64,000 bases of DNA from Aegilops tauschii subsp. strangulata (GCF_002575655.3 NC_053036.3:160804627-160868626), one strand, 5' to 3'; counted from the stretch's first letter, positions 35,158 through 47,573 are shown. The notes: a model not told the origin generated them from the letters alone. Translations and numbers: made by a program.

Positions 35158-36862
35158 TGAAGGAAATATGCCCTAGATGCAATAATAAAGTTGTTATTTA
35201 TATTTCCTTATATCATGATAAATGTTTATTATTCATGCTAGAATTGTATTAACCGGAAACTTAGTACATGTGTGAATACATAGACAAAACAGAGTGTCCC
35301 TAGTATGCCTCTACTTGACTAGCTCGTTAATCAAAGATGGTTAAGTTTCCTGACCATAGACATGTGTTGTCATTTGATGAACGGGATCACATCATTAGAA
35401 AATGATGTGATGGACAAGACCCATCCATTAGCTTAGCATAATGATTGTTAAGTTTTATTGCTATTGCTTTCTTCATGGCTTATACATATTCCTCTGACTA
35501 TGAGATTATGCAACTCCCGAATACCGGAGGAACACCTTGTGTGCTATCAAATGTCACATCGTAACTGGGTGACTATAAAGATGCTCTACAGGTGTCTCCG
35601 AACGTCTTTGTTGGGTTGGCATAGATCAAGATTAGGATTTGTCACTCCGAGTATCGGAGAGGTATCTCTGGGCCCTCTCGGTAATGCACATCACTATAAG
35701 CCTTGCAAGCAATGTGACTAATGAGTTAGTTACGGGATGATGCATTACGGAATGAGTAAAGAGACTTGTTGGTAACGAGATTGAACTAGGTATGAGGATA
35801 CCGACGATCGAATCTCGGGAAAGTAACATGTCGATGACGAAGGGAATAACGTATGTTGTTATTGTGGTTTGACCGATAAAGATCTTCATAGAATATGTAG
35901 GAACCAATATGAGCATTCAGGTTCTGCTATTGGTTATTGACCGGAGATGTATCTCGGTCATGTCTACATAGTTCTCGAACCCGTAGGGTCTGCACGCTTA
36001 ACGTTCGATGACGATTTGTATTATGAGTTATGTGTTTTGGTGACGGAAGTTTGTTGGAGTCCCAGATGAGATCACATACATAATGAGGAGTCTCAAAATG
36101 GTCGAGAGGTAAAGATTGATATATTGGACAATGATATTTGTACACCGGAATGGTTTCGGAAAGGTTCAGATATATTTTCGGAGTACCGAGGGGTTACCGG
36201 AACCCCCCGGGGAATTGTTGGGCCTATATGGGCCATAGGGGAGAGGGGAGGCAGCCCACAAGGGGTGGTCGCGCCCCCCTCCCATGGGGAGTCCGAATTG
36301 GACTAGGGGAGGGGGCGCCCCCTTTCCTTCTCCTCTTCCCTCTCCTTCCCCCTTTGCCCCCTCCGTAAGAAGGAAAAGAGGGGGGCCGAATCCTACTAGG
36401 AGCGGAGTCCTAGTAGGACTCCCCCCTTGGCGCGCCTCCTCCTGGCCGGCCGCCTCCTCCCCTCCTCCTTTATATACGGGGGCAGGGGGCACCCCATGAC
36501 ACATCAGTTGTTCTCTTAGCCATGTGCGGTGCCCCCTCCACAGACGATCGGATCACATCACCATCACTGTCACCACGCCGTCGTGCTGACGAAACTCTCC
36601 CTCGACCCTCTGCTGGATCAAGAGTTCGAGGGACATCATCGAGCTGAACGTGTGCAGAACTCGGAGGTGCTGTACGTTCGGTACTAGATCGGTTGGATCG
36701 TGAAGACGTTCGACTACATCAACCGCGTTAACCTAGCACTTCCGCTTTTGGTCTACGAGGGTACGTGGACACACTCTCCCCCACTCGTTGCTATGCATCT
36801 CCTAGATAGATCTTGCGTGATCGTAGGAATTTTTTTGAAATTGCATGCTACGTTCCCTAACA
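35158..36862 (+). repeat. 5' LTR of Ang-D (1705 bp)
   Basis: It starts TGAAGGAAATATGCCC and ends TTCCCTAACA. About 70 bp upstream of its TATA box is a perfect inverted repeat, TCCTACTAGGA (36391-36401) and TCCTAGTAGGA (36408-36418), with a 6-nt spacer. The region 36300-36480 is GC- and CT-rich; the stretch after TATA is the transcribed leader. Confidence 0.94.
36471..36476 (+). promoter_or_regulatory. TATA box, Ang-D 5' LTR
   Basis: TATATA in the context cctttatatacgggggcagg. The same context recurs in the other Angela-type LTRs (Ang-D 3' 45020-45026, Ang-G 53385-53390 and 60184-60189, Ang-H 60751-60756), matching the promoter position known for BARE-1. Confidence 0.75.
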
Positions 36863-38094
36863 GTGGCATCCGAGCCAGGTCTATGTGTATATGATATGCA
36901 CGATTAGAACACAAAGAGTTGTAGGCGATAATAGTCATACTGCTTACCACCAACGTCTTACTTTGATTCGGCGGTATTGTTGGATGAAGCGGCCCGGGCC
37001 AACATTACATGACCACATTCATGAGATCGGTTCTACCAACGTGCTTTGCACACAAGTGGCTGGTGGGTGTCTGTTTCTCCAACTTTAGTTGAATCGAGTT
37101 TGACTATGGCCGGTCCTTGTTGAAGGTTAAAACAACACACTTGACGAAAAATCATTGTTGTTTTGATGCGTAGGTAAGAACGGTTCTTGCTAGAAGCCCG
37201 TAGCAGCCACGTAAAACTTGCAACAACAAAGTAGAGGACGTCTAACTTGCTTTTTCAGGGCATGTTGTGATGTGATATGGTCAAGCCATGATGTGATATA
37301 CGTTGTTGTATGAGATGTTCATGTTTTGTAAAAGTTATCGGCAACTGGCAGGAGCCTTATGGTTGTCACTTTATTGTATGAAATGCAATCGCCATGTAAT
37401 TTCTTTACTTTATCATTATGCGGTAGCGATATTTGTAGAAGCAATAGTTGGCGAGACGACAACGGCGCTACGATGGAGATCAAGGTGTCAATCCGGTGAC
37501 AATGGAGATCATGACGGTGCTTTGGAGATGGAGATCAAAGGCACAAGTTGATGATGGCCATATCATGTCACATATTTTGATTGCATGTGATGTTTATCTT
37601 TTATGCATCTTATTTTGCTTAGTATGGCAGTAGCATTATGAGATGATCCCTCACTAAATTTCAAGGTATAAGTGTTCTCCCTGAGTATGCACCATTGCTA
37701 CAGTTCGTCGTGCCGAGACACCACGTGATGATCGGGTGTGATAAGCTCTACGTTCACATACAACGAGTGCAAGCCAGTTTTGCACGTGTAGAATACTCGG
37801 GTTAAACTTGACGAGCCTAGCATATGCAGATATGGCCTCGGAACACTGAGACCGAAAGGTCGAACGTGAATCATATAGTAGACATGATCAACATAGAGAT
37901 GTTCACCATTGAAAACTACTCCATCTCACGTGATGGTCGGACATGGTTTAGTTGATATGGATCACGTGATCATTTAGATGACTAGAAGGATGTCTATCTA
38001 AGTGGGAGTTCTTAAGTAATATGATTAATTGAACTTTAATTTATCATGAACTTAGTACCTGATAGTTTTTGCATATCTATGTTGTTGTAGATCA
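36863..38094 (+). other. Ang-D primer-binding site and untranslated leader
   Basis: The primer site (36864-36876) reads TGGCATCCGAGCC, two changes from TGGTATCAGAGCC, the complement of initiator Met tRNA. The remaining 1.2 kb is leader with no convincing gene. It aligns to the Ang-G and Ang-H leaders but has a single copy of the 29-bp segment that is doubled in those two. Confidence 0.8.
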
Positions 38095-38988
38095 ATGGCC
38101 CGTGCTACCGTTCCCTTGAATTTTAATGTGTTCCTAGAGAAAGCTAAGTTGAAAGATGATGGTAGCAACTACACGGACTGGGTCCGTAACTTGAGGATTA
38201 TCCTCATTGCTGCACAGAAGAATTACGTCATGGAAGCACCGCTAGGTGCATGGCCCGTTGCAGGAGCAACTCCGGACATTATGAACGTCTGGCAGACTAA
38301 AGCTGATGACTACTCGATAGTTCAGTGTGACATGCTTTACGGCTTAGAATCGGGACTTCAAAGACGTTTTGAACGTCATGGAGCATATGAGATGTTCCAG
38401 GAGTTGAAGTTAATATTTCAAGCAAATGCCCGAGTTAAGAGATATGAAGTCTCCAACAAGTTCTATAGCTGCAAGATGGAGGAGAACAGTTCTATCAGTG
38501 AACACATACTCAGAATGTCTAGGTACCGTAACCACTTGACTCAGCTGGGAGTTAATCTTCCTGATGATAGTGTCATGGACATCGTTCTTCAATCACTGCC
38601 ACCAAGCTATAAAGGCTTCGTGATGAACTATAATATGCAAGGGATGGAAAAGACAATTCCCGAGCTCTTCACAATGCTAAAGGCTGCGGAGGAAGAAATC
38701 AAGAAGGAGCATCAAGTGTTGATGGTTAACCAGACCACTAGTTTCAAGAAAAAGGGCAAAGGGAAGAAGGGGAACTTCAAGAATAATAGCAAGCAAGTTG
38801 CTGCTCCCGGGAAGAAGCCCAAGTCTGGACCTAAGCCTGAAACTGAGTGCTTTTACTGCAAAGGGACTGGTCACTGGAAGCGGAACTGCCCCAAGTATTT
38901 GGCGGATAAGAAGGATGGCAAAGTGAAAGGTATATTTGATATACATGTTATTGATGTGTACCTTACTAATGCTCGTAGTAGCGCCTGA
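38095..38988 (+). CDS. gag: Copia Gag protein (open), Ang-D
   Basis: The 297-residue frame starts at MARATVPLNF. It shows the Copia Gag core (YTDWVRNLRIIL near residue 30, then RFERHGAYEMFQELKLIF, SLPPSYKGFVMNYN) and a basic linker. A complete CX2CX4HX4C zinc knuckle (CFYCKGTGHWKRNC, about residues 258-271) binds RNA. A TGA at 38986-38988 ends it just before the protease motif FDTGS. In this family Gag and Pol are one frame, so the TGA (probably from TGG) truncates the polyprotein and leaves Gag alone. It could still make Gag if transcribed. Confidence 0.9.
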   Translation: MARATVPLNFNVFLEKAKLKDDGSNYTDWVRNLRIILIAAQKNYVMEAPLGAWPVAGATPDIMNVWQTKADDYSIVQCDMLYGLESGLQRRFERHGAYEMFQELKLIFQANARVKRYEVSNKFYSCKMEENSSISEHILRMSRYRNHLTQLGVNLPDDSVMDIVLQSLPPSYKGFVMNYNMQGMEKTIPELFTMLKAAEEEIKKEHQVLMVNQTTSFKKKGKGKKGNFKNNSKQVAAPGKKPKSGPKPETECFYCKGTGHWKRNCPKYLADKKDGKVKGIFDIHVIDVYLTNARSSA

Positions 38989-40262
38989 GTATTTGATACT
39001 GGTTCTGTTGCTCATATTTGCAACTCGAAACAGGGGCTACGGATTAAATGAAGATTAGCTAAGGACGAGGCGACGATGCGCGTCGGAAATGGTTCCAAGG
39101 TTGATGTGATCACCGTCGGCACACTACCTCTACATCTACCTTCGGGATTAGGTTTAGACCTGAATAATTGTTATTTGGTGCCAGCGTTGAGCATGAATAT
39201 TATATTTGGATCTTGTTTGATGCGAGACGGTTATTCATTTAAATAAGAGAATAATGGTTGTTCTATTTATATGAGTAATATCTTTTATGGTCATGCACCC
39301 TTGATGAGTGGTCTATTTTTCTTGAATCTCGATCGTAGTGATACACATATTCATAATATTGAAACCAAAAGATGCAAAGTTAATAATAATAGTGCAACTT
39401 ATTTGTGTGGCATTGCTGTTTAGGTCATATTGGTGTAAAGCGCATGAAGAAACTCCATGCTGATGGGATTTTGGGATCACTTGATTATGAATCACTTGAT
39501 GCTTGTGAACCATGCCTCATGGGCAAGATGACTAAGACTCCGTCCTCCGGAACAATGGAGCGAGCCACTGACTTATTGGAAATAATACATACTGATGTAT
39601 GCGGTTCGATGAGTGTTGAGGCTCGCTGCGGGTATCATTATTTTCTGACCTTCACAGATGATTTGAGCAGATATGGGTAATCTACTTGATGAAACATAAG
39701 TTTGAAACATTTGAAAAGTTCAAAGAATTTCAGATTGAAGTGTAAAATCATCGTAACAAGAAAATAAAGTTTCTAGGATCTGATCGTGGAGGTGAATATT
39801 TGAGTTATGAGTTTGGTCTTCATTTGAAACAATGTGGAATAGTTTCGCAACTCACGCCACTTGGAACACCACAGCGTAATGGTGTGTCCGAACGTCGTAA
39901 CCTTACTTTATTAGATATGGTGTGATCTATGATATCTCTTACCAATTTACCACTATCGTTTTGGGGTTATGCTTTAGAGACGGCTGCATTCACGTTAAAT
40001 AGGGCACCATCTAAATCCATTTAGACGACTCCATATGAACTGTGGTTTGGCAAGAAACCTAAGCTGCCGTTTCTTAAAGTTTGGGGCTGCGATGCTTATG
40101 TGAAAAAGCTTCAACCTTATAAGCTTGAACCCAAATCGGAGAAGTGCATCTTCATAGGATACCCAAAAGAAACTGTTGGGTACACCTTCTATCACATATC
40201 CGAAGGCAAGATATTCGTTGCTAAGAATGAATCCTTTCTAGAGAAGGAGTTTCTCTCGAAAT
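38989..40262 (+). pseudogene. pol: Ang-D protease and integrase region, broken
   Basis: Protease starts with VFDTGSVAHICNS at 38989 and soon meets stops. The integrase zinc region is visible as LGHIGVKRMKKLH ... CEPC (39421-39520), with a 2-base insertion disrupting the first His-containing part. Catalytic residues are recognisable: Asp in HTDVCG, Asp in SDRGGEYLS, and Glu in NGVSERRN. Stops occur at 39678 (frameshift), after QIEV (39743), at 39923-39925 (CGA to TGA), in SI*TTPY (40021) and at 40262 (GAA to TAA). It cannot make an active integrase. Confidence 0.88.
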
Positions 40263-40264
40263 AA

Positions 40265-41484
40265 GTGAGTGGGAGGAAAGTAGAACATGATGAGGTAATT
40301 GTACCTTCTCCCGAACTGGAAACTAGTTCAACACAGAAATCAGTTCCCGTGATACCTACACCAATTAGTGAGGAAGTTAATGATTATGATCATAAAACTT
40401 CAGATCAAGTTACTACCGAACCTCGTAGGTCAACCAGAGTACGTTCCGCACCAGAGTGGTACGGTAATCCTGTTCTGGAAGTCATGTTACTAGACCATGA
40501 CGAACCTACGAACTGTGAGGAAGTGATGATGAGCCCAGATTCCACGAAATGGCTTGAGGCCATGAAATCTGAGATGGGATCCATGTATGAGAACAAAGTG
40601 TGGAATTTGGTTGACTTGCCCGATGATCGGCAAGCCATAGAGAATAAATGGATCTTCAAGAAGAAGACTGATGTTGACGGCAATGTTACTGTCTACAAAG
40701 CTCGACTTGTTGTGAAAGGTTTTCGACAAGTTCAAGGAGTTGACTACGATGAGACCTTCTCACCCGTAGCGATGCTTAAGTCTGTCTGAATCATGTTAGC
40801 AATTGCTGCATTTTATGATTATGAAATTTGGCAAATGGATGTTAAAATCGCGTTCCTTAATGGATTTCTTAAAGAAGAGTTGTATATGATGCAACCAGAA
40901 GGTTTTGTCGATCCTAAAGGTGCTAACAAAGTGTGCAAGCTCCAGCGATCCATTTATGGACTGGTGCAAGCCTCTCGAAGTTGGAATATACGCTTTAATA
41001 GTGTGATAAAAGCATATGGTTTTATACAGACTTTTGGAGAAGCCTGTATTTACTAGAAAGTGAGTGGGAGCTCTGTAGCATTTCTAATATTATATGTGGA
41101 TGATATATTGTTGATTGGAAATAATACAGAATTTCTGGATAGCATAAAAGGATACTTGAATACGAATTTTCAATGAAAGACCTCGGTGAAGCTGCTTATA
41201 TATTGGGCATCAAGATCTATAGAGATAGATCAAGACGCTTAATTGGACTTTCACAAAGCACATACCTTGATAAAGTTTTAAAGAAGTTCAAAATGGACCA
41301 GTCGAAGAGAGGGTTCTTGCGTGTGTTACAAGGTGTGAAGTTGAGTCATACTCAATGCCCGACCACTGCAGAAGATAGAGAGAAAAAGGAAGTCATTCCC
41401 TATGCCTCAGCCATAGGTTCTATCATGTATGCAATGCTGTGTACCAGACCTGATGTGTGCCTTGCTATAAGTTTAGCAGGGAGG
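40265..41484 (+). pseudogene. pol: Ang-D reverse transcriptase region, broken and cut by Solo-I
   Basis: It carries Copia RT landmarks in order: [66 protein letters not shown], and the catalytic YVDD at 41093-41104, followed by MKDLGEAAYILGI. Stops are at 40787-40789 (CGA to TGA), 41056 (TAG, from Lys) and a shift before 41173. The sequence stops in the RT/RNase H connection at LAGR, where the solo LTR begins; YQSNPG resumes at 43085. Confidence 0.88.
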
Positions 41485-43079
41485 TGATTGCGGCTTGAAG
41501 CTACGTCGGTATTTCCCCAAAGAGGAAGGGATGATGCAGCACAGTAGTGGTAGGTATTTCCCTCAGATATGAAACCAAGGTTATCGAACCGGTAGGAGAA
41601 CCAAGAAACACAACGTAAACAGCCCCTGCACACAAATAACAATCACTCGCAACCCGACGTGTTAAAGGGGTTGTCAATCCCTTTCGGGTAACGGCGCCAG
41701 AAATTGGCACGTGGACGGGAGAAAGTTGTAATAGATTGATAGATCGAACGCCAAATAAAATAAATAAGAATAAAACATAGCAAGGTATTTTTGTATTTTT
41801 AGTTTAATAGATCTGAAAATAAAAGTGAAGGAAAAGTAGATCGCAAAGGCAAATAACATGAGAAAGAGACCCGGGGGCCGTAGGTTTCACTAGTGGCTTC
41901 TCTCGAGAAAAATAGCAAACGGTGGGTAAACAAATTACTGTTGGGCAATTGATAGAACTTCAAATAATCATGACGATATCCAGGCAATGATCATTATATA
42001 GGCATCACGTCCAAGATTAGTAGACCGACTCCTGCCTGCATCTACTACTATTACTCCACACATCGACCGCTATCCAGCATGCATCTAGTGTATTAAGTTC
42101 ATGGAGAAACGGAGTAATGCAATAAGAACGATGACATGATGTAGACAAGATCTATCTATGTAGAGATAGACCCCATCATTTTATCCTTAATAGCAACGAT
42201 ACATACGTGTTGGTTCCTCTTCTGTCACTGGGATCAAGCACCGTAAGATCGAACCCACTACAAAGCACCTCTTCCCATTACAAGATAAATAGATCAAGTT
42301 GGCCAAACAAAACCCAAATATCGGAGAAGAAATACGAGGCTATAAGCAATCATGCATAAAAGAGATCAAAGAAACTCAAATACTTTCATGGATATAAAAA
42401 GATATAACTGATCATAAACTCAAAGTTCATCAGATCCCAACAAACACACCGCAAAAAGAGTTACATCATATGGATCTCCAAGAGACCATTGTATTGAGAA
42501 TTCAGCAAGAGAGAGGAAGCCATCTAGCTACTAACTACGGCCCCGAAGGTCTACAAAGAACTACTCACGCATCATCGGAGAGGCATCAATGGAGGTGGTG
42601 AACCCCATCCGTGATGGTGTCTAGGTTGGATCTGGTGGTTCTGGACTCTGCGGTGGCTGGAATTGATTTTTGTCGACTCCCTTAGGGTTTTTGGAATATT
42701 GGGGTATTTATAGAGCAAAGAGGCGGTCCGGGGGGCACCCGAGGTGGGCACAACCCACCAGGGCGCGCCTGGGCCTCCTGCGCGCCCTGGTGGGTTGTGC
42801 TCTCCTCGGAGCACCCCCTAGGTGCAGCCTTGGCCCATTAGGTGTCTTCTGGTCCAAATAAAATCTCCGTGAAATTTCGTTGCATTTGGACTCCGTTTGG
42901 TATTGGTTTCCCGCGATGTAAAAAACATGCGGAAAACAACAATTGCACTTGGCACTATGTCAATAGGTTAGTACCAAAAAATGATATAAAATGACTATAA
43001 AATGATTATAAAACATCCAAGATTGATAATATAACAGCATGGAACAATCAAAAATTATAGATACGTTGGAGACGTATCA
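41485..43079 (-). repeat. Solo-I: Gypsy solo LTR in Ang-D pol (1595 bp)
   Basis: Read on the - strand it starts TGATACGTCTCCAACG at 43079 and ends ...CAATCA at 41485, with the exact TSD ggagg on both sides (41480-41484 and 43080-43084). No interior or second LTR is present, so LTR-LTR recombination removed the rest. It shares its first 40 bases with the Ath LTRs but then diverges, so it is a different subfamily. It holds no gene. Confidence 0.93.
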
Positions 43080-43084
43080 GGAGG

Positions 43085-43687
43085 TACCAAAGTAATCCAG
43101 GAGTGGATCATTGGACAGCAGTCAAGAACATCCTGAAATACCTGAAAAGGACTAAGGATATGTTTCTCGTTTATGGAGGTGACAAAGAGCTTGTCGTAAA
43201 TGGTTACGTCGATGCAAGATTTGACACTGATCCGGATGACTCTAAGTCGCAAACCGGATACGTATTTATATCGAATGGTGGAGCTGTAAGTTGGTGCGGT
43301 TCCAAGCAGAGCGTCGTGGCGGGATCTACGTGTGAAGTGGAGTACATAGCTGCTTCGGAAGCAGCAAATGAAGGAGTCTGGATGAAGGAGTTCATATCCG
43401 ATCTAGGTGTAATACCTAGTGCATCGGGTCCAATGAAAATCTTCTGTGACAATACTAGAGCAATTGCCTTGGCAAAGGCATCCAGATTTCACAAGAGAAC
43501 CAAACACATCAAGAGACGCTTCAATTCCATCCGTGATCAAGTCAAGGAGGGAGGCATAGATATTTGCAAAATACATACGGATCTTAATGTTGCAGACCCG
43601 TTGACTAAGCCTCTTCCAGAGCAAAACATGATCAGCACCAAGACTCCATGGGTGTTAGAATCATTACTATGTAATCAAGATTATTGA
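43085..43687 (+). pseudogene. pol: Ang-D RNase H region, 3' end of pol
   Basis: The frame is open from the end of Solo-I to TGA 43685-43687. It reads YQSNPGVDHW, VNGYVDARFDTDPDD, SQTGYVF, AVSWCGSKQ, a VVAGSTCEVEYIAASEA segment, KHIKRRF and VADPLTKPL, all typical of the Copia RNase H end of pol. The domain itself looks intact but is separated from the rest by the insertion and upstream stops. Confidence 0.9.
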
Positions 43688-43706
43688 CTCTAGTGAAGTG
43701 GGAGAC

Positions 43707-45449
43707 TGAAGTAAATATGCCCTAGAGGCAATAATAAAGTTGTTATTTATATTTCCTTATATCATGATAAATGTTTATTATTCATGCTAGAATCATATGA
43801 ACTGGAAACTTAGTACATGTGTGAATACATAGACAAAAAAGAGTGTCCCTAGTATGCCTCTACTTGACTAGCTCGTTAAGCAAAGATGGTTAAGTTTCCT
43901 GACCATAGACATGTGTTGTCATTTGATGAACGGGATCACATCATTAGAGAATGATGTGATGGACAAGATCCATCCGTTAGCTTAGCATAATGATCGTTAA
44001 GTTTTATTGCTATTGCTTTCTTCATGACTTATACATATTCCTCTGACTATGAGATTATGCAACTCCCGAATACAAGAGGAACACCTTGTGTGATATCAAA
44101 CGTCACAACATAACTGGGTGATTATAAAGATGCTCTACAGGTGTCTCCGAACGTCTTTGTTGGGTTGGCATAGATCAAGATTAGGATTTGTCACTCCGAG
44201 TATTGGAGAGGTATCTCTGGGCCCTCTCGGTAATGCACACCACTATAAGCCTTGCAAGCAATGTGACTAATGAGTTAGTTACGGGATGACACATTATGGA
44301 ACGAGTAAAGAGACTTGCCAGTAACAAGATTGAACTAGGTATGAGGATACCGACGATCGAATCTCGGGCAAGTAACATACCGATGACAAAGGGAATAACG
44401 TATGTTGTTATTGCGGTTTGACCAATAAAGATCTTCGTAGAATATGTAGGAACCAATATGAGCATCCAGGTTCCGCTATTGGTTATTGACCGGAGATGTG
44501 TCTCGGTCATGTCTACATAGTTCTCGAACCCGTAGGGTCCGCACGCTTAACGTTCGATGACGATATGTATTATGAGTTATGTGTTTTGGTGACCGAAGTT
44601 TGTTCTGAGTCCCGGATGAGATCACAGACATAACGAGGAGTCTCGAAATGGTCGAGAGGTAAAGATTGATATATTGGACGATGATATTCAGACACTGGAA
44701 TAGTTTCGGAAAGGTTCAGATATATTTCGGAGTACCGAGGGGTTACCGGAACCCCCCGGGGAATTGTTGGGCCTACATGGGCCATAGGGGAGAGGGAGGC
44801 AGCCCACAAGGGGTGGCCGCGCCCCCCTCCCATGGGGAGTCCGAATTGGACTAGGGGAGGGGGCGCCCCCCTCTCCTTCTCCTCTTCCCTCTCCTTCCCC
44901 CTTTTCCCCCTTCGTAAGAAGGAAAAGAGGGGGGGTGAATCCTACTAGGAGTGGAGTCCTAGTAGGACTCACCCCTTGGCGCGCCTCCTCCTGGTCGGCC
45001 GCCTCCTCCCCTCTTCCTTTATATATGGGGGCAGGGGCACCCCATGACACATGAGTTTTTCTCTTAGCCATGTGTGGTGCCCCCTCCACAGTTTACTCCG
45101 GTCGTAGCGTCGTAGTCCTTAGGCTAAGCCCTGCGCGGATCACATCACCATCACCATCACCACGCCGTCATGCTGACGGAACTCTCCCTTGATCCTCTGC
45201 TGGATCAAGAGTTCGAGGGACGTCATCGAGCTGAACGTGTGCAGAACTCAGAGGTGCCGTACGTTCGGTACTAGATCGGTTGGATCATGAAGATGTTTGA
45301 CTACATCAACCGCGTTAACCTAACGCTTCCGCTTTCGGTCTACGAGGGTATGTGGACACACTCTCCCCCTCTCGTTGCTATGCATTTCGTAGATAGATCT
45401 TGCGTGATTGTAGGAATTTTTTTGAAATTGCAGTCTATGTTTCCTAACA
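43707..45449 (+). repeat. 3' LTR of Ang-D (1743 bp)
   Basis: It starts TGAAGTAAATATGCCC after the purine-rich agtgaagtgggagac and ends TTTCCTAACA, followed by the gatca TSD. The hairpin arms are at 44940-44950 and 44957-44967, with the same sequence as in the 5' LTR. The TATA box is at 45020-45026. It is 38 bp longer than the 5' LTR, partly from a segment near 45088-45135 (tactccggtcgtagcg) missing on the left. Confidence 0.93.
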
Positions 45450-45749
45450 GATCATTGCAACAAGTAGTGGACATAGCAAAACTAGCATCCCCAAGCTTAG
45501 GGTTTTGCATATCATTAACACAATTGAAATTAATAGAATTTATAATAACATCATTGCAATCATGATTTTCATTCAAGGAGCTATCGTGAATCACTTTATA
45601 ATTTTCTTCTTCAACACTTCATCACAATTTTCAGATTCACGAATTCCAAGCAAAACCTCATAAAGATAATCTAGTGCACTAAAATCACTAGAAATTGGTT
45701 CATCATAATTGGATCTCTTAAAAAGATTAGCAAGTGGATGAGGATCCAT
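45450..45749 (-). pseudogene. Ath-B internal ORF, N-terminal part
   Basis: The - strand frame begins at ATG 45749-45747 (MDPHPLANLFKR), about 220 nt after the primer site. It runs through SSDFSALDYLYEVLLGI and a stretch rich in Lys/Glu, has damage near 45590, then reads NENHDCNDVIINSINFN and FAMSTTCCN up to the Ang-D insertion. It continues at 35152. The frame takes the position that gag has in Ath-A and Ath-C but shares no visible motif with it. Function unknown. Confidence 0.62.
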
Positions 45750-45965
45750 AAAAGTTTAGCAAGCGAAGATGCTAGCAAAAAGAAGGCACATGGTAACACA
45801 GGCAAACAAAAGATCGAACGGAAGAAGGGCGAATAAAATGCAAATCTTTTCGAAAATGATTTTAGAAGTGCAGGAGAGGAAAACGAGAGGCGAATGACGA
45901 ATAATGTAATGCAAGAGATGAGAGTTTATGATGGGTACTTGGTATGTCTTGACTTGGCGTAGATC

Positions 45966-45983
45966 TCCCCAGCAACGGCACCA
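45966..45983 (-). other. Primer-binding site of Ath-B (Asp tRNA type, mutated)
   Basis: On the - strand it reads TGGTGCCGTTGCTGGGGA, two changes from the Asp-tRNA complement, at the same distance from the LTR as in Ath-A and Ath-C. Confidence 0.78.
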
Positions 45984-45994
45984 GAAATTCTTCC

Positions 45995-47573
45995 TTCTAC
46001 TTCTTGAGCTTGCATTGGTTTTTCCCTTGAAGAGGAAAGGGTGATGCAGCAAAGTAGAGATAAGTATTTCACTCAGTTTGAGAACCAAGGTATCAATCCA
46101 GTAGGAGATAACACACAAGTCACCGAATACCTGCACAAACAATCAAACAATTTGCAGCCAACGCGATAAAGGGGTTGTCAATCCCTTCACGGTTACTTGC
46201 AAAAGTGAGATCTGATAGAGATAGATAAAAGGTAAAGTCAATATTTTTGGTATTTTTTGGTTTATATATCGAAAAGTAAAAGATTGCAAAATAGTAGATC
46301 GGAAACTAATATGATGGAAAATAGAAACTTATATGATTGAAAATAGACCCCGGGGGCCGTAGGTTTCACTAGAGGCTTCTCTCAAGATAGCAAATAATAC
46401 GGTGGGTGAACAAATTACTGCCGAGCAATTAATAGAAAACCGCAAAGTTATGACGACGTCTAAGGCAATGATCATGAATATAGGCATGACGCCCGTGTCA
46501 AGTAGACCGAAATGATTCTGCATCTACTACTATTACTCCACACATCGACCGCTATCCAGCATGCATCTAGAGTATTAAGTTCATAAAGAGCGGAGTAAAA
46601 CATTAAGCAAGATGACATGATGTAGAGGAATTAACTCAAGCAATATGATGAAAACCCCATCTTTTTATCCTCGATGGCAACAATACAATACGTGCCTTGC
46701 TGCCCCTACTGTCACTCGGAAAGGACACCGCAAGATTGAACCCAAAGCTAGGCACTTCTCCCATTGCAAGAAAAAACAATCTAGTTGGCCAAATCAAACT
46801 GATAGTTCGAAGAGAATTACAAAGATATCAAATAATGCATATAAGAATTCAGAAAAGATTCAAATAATATTCATAGATAAGTTGATCATAAATCCACAAT
46901 TCATCAGATCTCGGCAAACACACCGCAAAAAATTATTACATCGAATAGATCTCCAAGAACATCGAGGAGAACATGGTATTGAGAAATAAAGAGAGAGAAG
47001 AAGTCGTCTAGCTACTAGCTATGGACCCGTAGGTTTGTGGTAAACTACTCACGCTTCATCGGAAGGGCAATACGGTTGATGTAGAAGCCCTCCGTGACCG
47101 AATCCCCCTCCGGCAGGGTGCCGGAAAAGGTCCCTAGATGGGATCTCATGGGTACAGAAGGTTGCGGCGGTGGAAAAGTGTTTTCGTGGATGCCTCTGGT
47201 GGTTTGGGGATATATGGGAATATATAGGCGAAAGAATTGGGTCAGGAGGTGCATGAGGGGCCCACAAGGGTGGGGGCGCTCCCTACCCCCTGGGCACGCC
47301 CTCCGTCCTTGTGGCCGCCTCATGGCTCCTCCGACTTCATCTCCAAGTCTCCTGATTGTCTTCTGGTCCAAGAAAAATCATCGCAAAGGTTTTATTCCGT
47401 TTGGTATTCCTTTTCTGCGGAACTCAAAAACAGGAACTGGCACTAGGCTCTAGGTTAATAGGTTAGTCCCAAAAATAATATAAAATAGCATATTAATGCA
47501 TATAAAACATCAAAAACAGACAATATAATAGCATGGAACAATAAAAAATTATAGATATGTTGGAGACGTATCA
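45995..47573 (-). repeat. 5' LTR of Ath-B (1579 bp)
   Basis: On the - strand it starts TGATACGTCTCC at 47573 and ends at 45995, where the expected CA end is mutated (reads ...GTAGAA). A TATATA is at 47221-47226. The right flank is the pol of Ang-E (gggtacaatagtgatcc), so Ath-B is inserted there; the TSD is probably gggta (47574-47578), with its partner outside the window. Confidence 0.88.

Larger units (their letters stand above)
35158..45449 (+). mobile_element. Ang-D: Angela/WIS/BARE-1-type Copia element, interrupted by a solo LTR
   Basis: LTRs of 1705 and 1743 bp surround a leader, an open gag, a degraded pol (protease, integrase, reverse transcriptase, RNase H in Copia order) and the purine tract. 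The TSD is gatca. A 1595-bp Gypsy solo LTR sits in pol. Without it the element is about 8.7 kb, the usual size of this family. It lies inside Ath-B. Confidence 0.94.

Noticed and set aside
36166..36504. Gly/Pro-rich frames around the Ang-D LTR promoter
   Set aside because: They lie across the hairpin and TATA region of an LTR and change between LTR copies (44688-45089); not genes.
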